Shown here: positions 56,421 to 64,000 of the stretch, one piece after another
Layout: each line of letters starts with the position of its first letter
Numbering within the stretch: position 1 is the first letter of the stretch
DNA from: Todiramphus chloris collaris
Taxonomy: Eukaryota; Chordata; Aves; Coraciiformes; Alcedinidae
Length of the DNA: 64,000 nt
NCBI GenBank assembly: GCA_025345505.1
Contig: JANVCC010000125.1
Location: forward strand, 4,931,388 to 4,995,387
Reading direction: 5' to 3'
Made by a program: the position numbers and the translations under genes
The notes under the pieces: model-generated
What the model saw: only the letters and a program-made list of their open reading frames with translations
Databases searched by the model: none
Told to the model about the DNA's origin: nothing

Positions 56421-59400
56421 GATCCTAAGTAACTGGAACAGCTTCATTACAGTGGAGTTCTACAGATCATCTCTGAGAAGGTCAAGACCCTGCCCCATCA
56501 AGCCATCTCCCCAGTTCAGGCCTGTTGATGCTGCTGATGCTACAGAACATCCTCAGCTGTGTCTAAGGCACAATAGGAAACTGGGGTCATCTAAAGTTGG
56601 CTATTTGGATATTTTTCACAGGCTGGAGGGTCAATGCATGTAGCTATTCACTCCATGGAGCTGTGTGGAGATGATTTTGGAGAGACCCTGGTGAAAGGGG
56701 AGAGAAGGCTTCCTTCACTGGCAGAAGAGATTGTGCAAGGCCTTGAATTCAGTGAGGACAGGTTAAGAAGCAGGGGTGGAATTTGGGTGAAGCCTGAGAA
56801 TATTAACAAGACATTAATGCAGCTAGATGGGGACAGTGTAGAAGATACTATGTTCAGAGGTCTCAAAACTTCACATCACCCAAAAAGGGAGGATTAGAGT
56901 GAAAATGTCTCCAGGATAGCTATGGGATGTGAGAGTTCTAGGCTGTCTCTGCCACTAAATTGACAGAGGTCACGTTTCTCTGCCAAATGGCCAGATGAAC
57001 AGTCCCTGTGTTTCCCAACCAAAGTGTTAGCACCATGCTGCTCTTTCATTTATCCATCGTGGCAAGGCTGGAGGCATGCCACAAGAAGTCTCTGCCCTGC
57101 AGCCAACAGTGACTGCAGTGGTACCAAACGTCTAGACCTGGCTATGGCCATCAACTTCCAGATGTAACCTTATATGTGTAATCCTGTCACAGGCAAGCAG
57201 GGATAAAATTAGAAATGGCTTGTTTTGGTTCGTTAGCTCTGTCTGAGGATCTCTAGTGGTAGGGAACATCCTTCACTAATGAGCAAGGGGAGGGGTAGAG
57301 GCATAAGCAGGACAATTTTTTTTCCTATGTTCTGTCTTCAGTGTTCTCCGCTGGCATTCACAAAGGTGGCACCTGAGTGCCTTGCAAGTATTAATGAATC
57401 TCCTCACGTCTCTTGGTTGTATTTACCGTGCATGAATTATTAAATACAATCCTGGCCATGGGAATCTGAGAGGGATTCGAAGACCCATTTGTACTGTGGC
57501 ACAGTCACTTCTGTTCTCCTGAGTCCTCTTGGGCATAGTTGGAGACATGAGAATTACCCATTTAAGTGTAATAAAATCAAACCCATGTAAGCTATTACTT
57601 GCTATTAAAGCTTTATGCAATGTGCAGTAAGAAAGAAAGCACGGTTCCTTGTTAGTTTCTTTCCAACTTGTAAATCAAGACGTGTGTTTGAACTTCTTTG
57701 AATAGTTCCAGTGAAAATCCCAAGGAAAGTAGGTCGTGAGGAGCTCTGTGGTGGATGGCAAAAGACTCTTATGTAAGGTGGAATTTCCCACTTGCTTCCT
57801 GGTAAACTCTTGAGTTATTTCCCATCTGGTTGTCACTTAGTGTGGGATGATTTCAGTTGCACAGCCAACCACACCTCAGTCTCTCATTCACTCTGATGGT
57901 GGGGACGTTTGCAAGCAGCAGAACAGGGTGGTTCGCTGGGAATCTCACAGCCCATGGGAATTCATTCACCTCAGCTCTTATCACAGGACAACCTACAACA
58001 CAAGGTCACATGATGTGAAACTCTGAAAACTTATTCCACTAACTCCTGGGGTCATGTTCCCCAAGTGGGATCTTAGTCTCTCACCCCAACTTTTCTTTGT
58101 TTTAAAAGAAGACAACTTTCCCTGAGCAGTTAGAGAATTTTTTCAGTGAGGAGAAAAGAGCTTTTCATGGCATTTCGATATAGCTGAAGAACTGGTTGTT
58201 GTTCTACTGTGTGCTTAACTTTCTTCACAATGAATATAATTATAAATATATGTACTGTTATAAATAAGCATATACAAATCTGTATTTTTCTAAATCTGTG
58301 TGTATGTTCCTTACATTATATCCTAGATAAAGCTGGAGTGGTGGCGTAATGCATATAATGGGATGAGTTAAATGTCAGCACAGAGTAGGCGAATCTGGTG
58401 CTATTCCAAACACTCTAGCGGGATAGAAATTAAAAAAAAAAATTACTGGTGAATAAAGGCAAGTAGCTTCAAATTATGTTTTCTGCTTTTTTTTTTAGGA
58501 ACTTCTGTTCCTGAAGACTTTCACATTCTATAGTAAAGGAAATTCACAGGTAACCTCCACTTCCTGTATTCACTTCTGCCAAGGAGCTGCCAGATTTAGA
58601 AGCGCTTTACCCATCCTCTTCTGGAGGTCTCCTGGTTGGATTCCATGTCTGCTCTTGCTGAGAAGCTTTGCTGATGGAATATTCATGCTGAATGAGACTC
58701 ACTTTAATCCAGCTCTGTGTCAGAGTAACATCACTGCTTTCAGTAGAGTTTCAAGCACCTCAAAAAAGAGATGGCATATCAGCAAACCAGTCCAGGAATG
58801 CTAACATTAAGTCTTCAGTCTTACCAGTCTTTAGAGCTTTTTATGCTCCAATCTAAGTATCTTCACTTGCTAGACATTTTTTCTTCCTTCTGCAGGTTTA
58901 GGTGGTGACATTTTTTTTTGTCTTTTTCAACTCTTTCTAAAGTCACAAAGACCTTTTCAAGAAAAAGGGGCTTCTTTGGTGTAACTCATGGGATTAAGGG
59001 AGATGACTGTGAGTCCACAGCTCAGTGTTTCCACCAAGAGATGTCTCTTACTTCTGCTCTTAGCAGCACAGAGATCAGACTGTGCTGTGGCACTCAAGAG
59101 AAAGCAAGAAGAAAAGGTCAAGGAGGCTAATTTGTAATTAAAGGGATGTAATTAAAGTGATGAGTCATTCCACAAGTGAGCTGTGAACCCTAGCTCATCT
59201 CTTATCTATGTGCACACACTGATGTCTGCAAGAAGCAGAGGGATGGAGACTTGCTTCATTTGAATATTAAACATCTGTCTGGGGCTTCATCTGCTTGTTA
59301 GAAAAAAGTCTCTTTAGACTTCACAGCCCACAAAGAGGCCTCGAAGACAGTCCCTGCAAAGCAGTTCCGTGTATCTTCTTTCCTCCTTCTTGGCATAATC

Positions 59401-60407
59401 ATTTCTTCAGGTTGCATTTCTTTTGGGAGTCATTTACCAAAAAAAAAAGGAATTTTTCTGACAAGGATGCACCTGGAAACCTGCTGGAAGACGTGCACTG
59501 GAAGGTTCTCTGTGCAGAAAGGAAGTCATTGTAAAGAGGAGAAAGAGCAAAGAAACAATGAGGAGTTGGGGAGGAGAATCACAAATGTAGGGACACAGGG
59601 ATATGGTCAAGTGCAGGATGAGACAGAAAAGATTTAAACTCTCCAACATTTGGTGGAGATGAATGAGAAAGAAAAGATGAGGTCATTCAGCAGGAGCAAG
59701 AAGAAATCTTCTGAGACCAGCTGCTGACTTCTCTCTTCTCAGAGATGCTCCTGTGACTAAGCAGAACTGAGTTTGGTTAAAAGAACCAAAGATGTTTTTG
59801 TTAAAAAGATGATTTTCTGGCATCTTGTGCAACCTGAGATTACCAAAGGCAGACCAGACTGCTGCAGGACAGTGGCTGATCCATTGCAGGGTCTGGGGAG
59901 GCCTCTGCAGATCTACAGGAGATGCTGAAGTCCTGATGGGATCCACAGTCACATCTCCACTGGTACTACACATTGGTGTACAGGTGTCTTTATCTCAGAT
60001 GGAGACAAGAAGTTTAACGAGTATGTGGATCTCTTCACAGCTTAAAAGGAAATCTACATTCATCTCTGATTTTAAGTAGTGATGTCAGACCACAAAGTGA
60101 AGCATTTTCTGGGCAGATACAGGTTCTGTTTTGTCACCCAAAGCTCTATGGAGAGGTAGGAATAACAACCCTGTAAACCCCTGACAGAAAATCCACAAAC
60201 AGGACCCACTGTTTATGGACAAGCATATTTTGTTAGTAGGACAACTGAAGGTTTGTCCTAGGTCTGCAGAGCATGGCCAGTGCTGCTAGATGCCTGGTTA
60301 TTTGAAGTTTCACAGCCTTTCTTTATTCATCATCTGGATCTCAATGGCCTGAGAAGGAGCTCCTTTCCTTCCAGAATTGCAGGTGGCTGTTTGGAAAAAT
60401 TATGGAC
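56421..60407. other. Unique sequence, no gene recognised
   Basis: About 4 kb with no recognised gene or repeat. The frames 56389-56643 and 56634-56897 (84 and 87 codons) overlap in tandem but share no domain with anything I know. Other frames are small. Confidence 0.45.
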
Positions 60408-60531
60408 ATAGAATCACAGAATGGTTTGGATTGGAAGGGATCTTAAAGATCATTTAGTTTCAACCTATGTACTATTGGTAGGGACACCTTGCACTAGACT
60501 AGGTTGCTCAAAGCCCCACACAGTATCTGGG
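60408..60531 (-). mobile_element. CR1 LINE 3' end, minus strand
   Basis: ATAGAATCACAGAATGGTTT, GGATTGGAAGGGATCTTAAA, GATCATTTAGTTTCAACC, then GGTAGGGACACCTTGCACTA, GACTAGGTTGCTCAAAGCCC. About 120 bases of antisense CR1 3' end with the octamer trace at the left. Confidence 0.92.
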
Positions 60532-61089
60532 AGAAGGAGATGCTATCTGCTGGCAAGTCTCATTCACAATCACTGTTTATTGAACATATCAGTAGAAGAC
60601 TCTGCTGTTGATGCCAGCAAGGATGAATCCTGTAGCACAGATGATGTCTTTCCCTTCTCTGTCTAGCATCATTCACTTGAAGCTCATTCAAAAAGAGCAA
60701 GCTACCTGGGTGTTTCATCATCCCCTGTTGTAGGGCTGTGTTTCCCTAAGCTTGTCCTAGAGCTCAGGAAGAGAAATGAAAAGCAAAGGCAGATTGATGT
60801 GGCTGAGCAAGTTCTCCAGAGCTAATATCATCCAACAAAATTTTGGCTTGCTCATCTAATTAGAAAGCAGAGATACTTCCACTAATGGCAATATACACAC
60901 ATGCCTATATATAAACATATATATATATATATATATATGTCTGTGAAAGGAAGCAGCTCTTATTTCTAATTAACTGCCTGGCTCTCGTGGCTGTGCTCCA
61001 GGTTGAAGTGACAGATGGTGACAAGCCACTCTCCTCTATCCTTGCTGTATTAATGTCCTAACCAAGAGCAAATGCTTCCTCTGCTCAGT
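60532..61089. other. Unique sequence with (AT)n tract
   Basis: (AT)11 at 60917-60938. No gene recognised. Confidence 0.5.
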
Positions 61090-61300
61090 GCTGAATTGCC
61101 CGAAGCCCATGGCCAGCCCGTCTACTGTATTTTTCATTAAGTCATGAATATCTGAATTCTGGCTCATTAATGCACAGGTTGTTGAAGGCCTCTAGTGCAA
61201 TTAAATCTTCGACTGGCAGCAGATTTCTCTGTAACAGCTAAATCGGGACTGACTCATGATGAAAGATTATGACGAGTGGTATAAAAGGGCATCTGCAAAG
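61090..61300. promoter_or_regulatory. Candidate conserved element with TATA-like motif
   Basis: CATTAATG (61165-61172), TGCAATTAAA near 61196-61205, an AP-1-type TGACTCA at 61250-61256 and TATAAAAG at 61280-61287 lie together in a repeat-free block. TATAAAAGG matches the strong TATA consensus and could define a plus-strand start near 61310, but no gene follows that I recognise. Inference. Confidence 0.3.
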
Positions 61301-61737
61301 CACAGTCCCCAGGGAGCATAACCAAATCTCTACCCTAAGCTCCTTGAGTAGAGGACAGGAAGGAATTCATTCCTCCCTCACTATGAGAAGCTTCTGGGCT
61401 TCTCATCTTGCAGTACTCCCACTGTGCTGGCATGGAGATGCTCTCTCACTCAGTTCTGGTGGACTTTATGCCTGAAGTACATTGAAGATGATAAAGGTGG
61501 CCTGGTTTGATTCAGAACAGAACTAATTCTGTTCAGTGATTTTACTTTTCAGTTCAATCTCTTCTAACTCCCTGCACTGTCTGAAGTTAATGGCAGATTT
61601 TCACCAACAGTCTCTGCTTCCAGCAGTGATCACACTCCATGTTTAGAGCTACTACCAAGGGTTGGGGTGTGCAGAAATGTTCTTTCCTATACTTAACTCC
61701 TGTGCAGACCAAAGTCACTGATAAATCTTGTGCACCA
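61301..61737. other. Unique sequence, no gene recognised
   Basis: Nothing recognised. The 68-codon frame 61269-61475 begins near the TATA-like motif but is featureless. Confidence 0.4.
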
Positions 61738-62269
61738 TGTTGGGGGTGGAGAAAGTAAAAGGCTGTACCTGTGGGGAGGAGCAGCCAGGACAGGTTACCC
61801 CAAACTGACCAATGAGGGATTCCATCCCATATACATCATATTCAGTATAAAGCTGAGGGACTGCGAGGGTCAAGCCTCTTCTTCAATGGCCTGTGCCCAA
61901 GGAGGACTCTGTGTGTTTTGCCTTTGATCCCAATCCATGTGTTCCTGTGTCCAGTTCCAAATCCAGCATCTGAATCCAGTTCCCATCTGCCACCGAGTCC
62001 AGTTTGGGACTGCCTCAGTGCCTGCTCCGCAGCATCAGTGGTGACGGTGACATGATTGGCATCAGGGGGGTTGAGTTTGATACTGGTTTGGTATATATTT
62101 GTATATATTCCCTTTTGTTACTATTTTCATTAAAGCTGTTTCTGTTTTCTTCTCCAGTCCATGAGTCTCTTCCCATTATTCCCTTTCTCTTCCCCTTTGG
62201 GAGTGGAGAGGGGTTAATAGAGAGCATCTGTCATTCACCTAGTGGCTGGCCCAGCCCTAACCCTTAACA
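61738..62269 (+). mobile_element. Solo LTR of an avian ERV, plus strand
   Basis: Retroviral LTR with ordered signals: CCAAT (61809-61813), TATAAAG (61846-61852), a GC-richer R region, then TATATTTGTATATATTC and ATTAAA at 62129-62134 as polyadenylation signal. It ends GGGGTTAATAGAGAGCATCT, CATTCACCTAGTGG, CCCTTAACA. The inverted ends TGTT and AACA suggest a span from 61738 to about 62269, but I see no target-site duplication. No gag, pol or primer-binding site adjoins it, so it is solo. It shares its 3' half with the minus-strand fragment at 20200-20455. Confidence 0.78.
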
Positions 62270-62989
62270 GGTAGCTTGTGTACCGGACTAACTAATACAG
62301 TTTCCTCATGAAACAGTTGTGTGGTGAAGAGTTCAGAAAGGATAAAAATGCACATTCCTACCATGCAGTGATGCACAAACACCTGAGCTAATGCCAGTCA
62401 AAGTAATCCCATAACTGGAAACAGTAGAGCCCTACCTCTCATCTCTTCATAGGTGTTGGAGGGAGCAATTAGCATATCTGGTACAATGCTATATCATGAT
62501 GGTTAACGTTTGCACACTCACAGGCCTGTCGGCACGGCTGGAGCTGCCCTCCAGACTTTGTGTCAGGCTCTACAGTATTATCATACCCAGCAAGGAAGGT
62601 ACAGCAGGATCTGTTGTGCAGGGGTGAGGGTCACACTAGTAGATGAGGGCACCGGGTGGAATCCTGAATGTGAAGAATACAACATTGCATTGGATAAAAA
62701 ATACAAAAAGAAGCCCCAGGTTTGGACCCTCATCCCCAGCTCAGGAAATGTCCAGTCACTTCCGTTTCAGTGTGAGATAGGAAATCCACGCTCCAGAAGC
62801 ATCAGACCAGAGGAGCTGTACTAGAGAACAATATTTCCAGCTGCAGTTCCTGACAGTCCTCTCCTATATGACTCGATGTCCTTTGCCAAGAGCTCCTTTC
62901 CTTTTCCTTACTCACACAATGGTGACTGTGCTACGATTCTTGCAGGGGAATCCCAGGATTGGTGAACAGAGATTCAAGAATCTGTTTAT
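62270..62989. other. Unique sequence, no gene recognised
   Basis: The plus frame 62510-62824 (104 codons) has a plausible amino-acid mix but no recognised domain or splice context. Nothing else seen. Confidence 0.4.
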
Positions 62990-63095
62990 TCCCAGCTTTG
63001 CTACTGCCAGTGGGATGACCTTAGGCATATTTTTTACTGCTCTGTTCCTCAGTTTCCCAGTGTGTCTAATGGAGATTAACACCAGATTTGCTTCT
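62990..63095 (+). repeat. MIR-like ancient SINE fragment
   Basis: TTTGCTACTGCCAGTGGGAT, GACCTTAGGCA, then GTTCCTCAGTTTCCCAGTGT and CTAATGGAGATTAACACC follow the sense MIR order (GCTGTGTGACCTTGGGCAAG, CTCTGTGCCTCAGTTTCCC, ATCTGTAAAATGGGGATAAT). This is the clearest MIR match in the window. Confidence 0.6.
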
Positions 63096-64000
63096 CTTCT
63101 GCCTCCCTGTCCTGCAGGGTAATGACCTTATCACTTATCAGCCCCACCAACACACCTGCTTGCTGCACAAATGCAAGATGCCTTTCTGCTCAAATTATCC
63201 TACCAATTAATACCACAAAGATAACTGATAACTTAGAGCAATTTTGGTCTCAGCTGTACTTACGTTCAAGCCTGCTGCTTCAGTTTCAGACCTGATGAGG
63301 GGCTTCTGTGTGTGAGTTCAACAGTGCTCTCCAGATGCATCTGTCGGCTCATAAACAATATTCCTTCCCCTTTTGAGCTTTGCCTCCTCACTAAAATGCG
63401 TTGGGATAAGCTGTTGAGGAATGCTAAATAAGATCGGCTATGATTACATGGCCCTGTGCAGCTGACCCACAATTAATATACCTATCAGCACATTTTTTCA
63501 GACAGATCGTTTGAGTAGCTGAGGTCACAAAGAATGAGAGTCCCAGAATACATCCAATGATTGTCCCTTTTCAATCCTTCTTCTGCTCTGTATATCCAGC
63601 CTCTGCTAAAGATATTCCAGAATAGTTCTGAGATATATGTCCCCACTAACTCATTTTTTCTGATTTTTATTTGTTCTCTTAATCTTTCTCTGGTTTAACA
63701 TGGTCTCCAGCATGTATTTCATTCAGCTTTTAGGAGAAGAATTCAAGGAGAACTGCACTTTTAAATAGCATATCAAGTCTGATCTCACTGTACAACTCAA
63801 GCTACTGTATTCATTTTGTATATTTGGGAACTCCAAAAGCATACGAAGAAGGAACATACCTGGTAGGGTATGCTCAGTGGTAAAACAGGTATTGATCAGG
63901 CTGGTCCCTGTGTTTTCCACCTCTCTGTTCTCAGAGGTTAAGCAATGAACAAAAGGAAGCAAAAGCCAAAGAAAAAATATCAGTGAATAATCCACTCCTC
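63096..64000. other. Unique sequence, no gene recognised
   Basis: AT-rich unique DNA to the window end. Small frames only (63266-63472 and 63723-63995, minus), with no domain features. Confidence 0.45.

Noticed and set aside
56389..56897. Two tandem overlapping frames as a possible split gene
   Set aside because: They are in different frames with no shared domain, and there is no splice pair supporting a join.
62510..62824. 104-codon plus-strand frame with balanced composition
   Set aside because: No known domain and no splice sites or promoter that I can tie to it.
5..63990. CRISPR arrays, tRNA or rRNA genes, bacterial-type operons
   Set aside because: No regularly spaced repeats, tRNA cloverleaf or rRNA sequence was seen, and the repeats show vertebrate DNA.

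Overview
The window is bird nuclear DNA with no protein-coding gene that I can support. The assignment rests on many 5'-truncated CR1 LINE copies in both orientations, several ending in the avian octamer tail (ATTCTATG/ATTCTGTG)n, and on retroviral LTRs of avian type. It also holds faint ancient amniote repeats (MIR-like SINEs, L3/old-CR1 LINEs), is AT-rich and mostly unique, and reads as a gene desert or the inside of a very large intron. I cannot name the species or order.

Layout. 1-12 kb: mostly unique sequence with CR1 copies at 4.7, 7.9 and 9.0 kb and a homeodomain-motif-rich block at 10.5-10.9 kb. 11.9-12.3 kb: an alpharetrovirus/ERVK-like solo LTR with TATA box, AATAAA and a duplicated CCAAT-containing element. 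13-20 kb: MIR-like pieces and CR1 copies at 14.1, 16.0, 17.3 and 18.9 kb. 20.2-20.45 kb: the 3' part of a second LTR family on the minus strand; a longer copy of the same family lies in the opposite orientation at 61.7-62.27 kb. 22.7-23.6 kb: an ATGG microsatellite beside a long CR1. 28-31.6 kb: three LINE fragments, the last very old. 34-44 kb: more CR1 fragments and an old L3-like piece at 35.4 kb. 44.7-46.5 kb: a GC-rich segment followed by a wrecked endogenous retrovirus pol, in which a reverse-transcriptase stub runs straight into a 5'-deleted integrase core. 46.96-47.07 kb: a (TACCT)n array split by 10 undetermined bases. 47-64 kb: MIR-like pieces, CR1 copies at 50.0, 53.4, 54.2, 55.6 and 60.4 kb, regulatory-looking blocks at 56.1 and 61.1 kb, and the plus-strand LTR.

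There are no operons or co-acting genes. The functional candidates are non-coding: blocks rich in homeodomain, POU and TEAD-type motifs that could be conserved enhancers, LTR promoter and polyadenylation signals, and a pentanucleotide array whose minus strand is a series of near-consensus 5' splice sites. Repeat identities come from recalled family features, so element ends are usually good to about 10-30 bases. Conservation claims are inference, because no alignment could be run.
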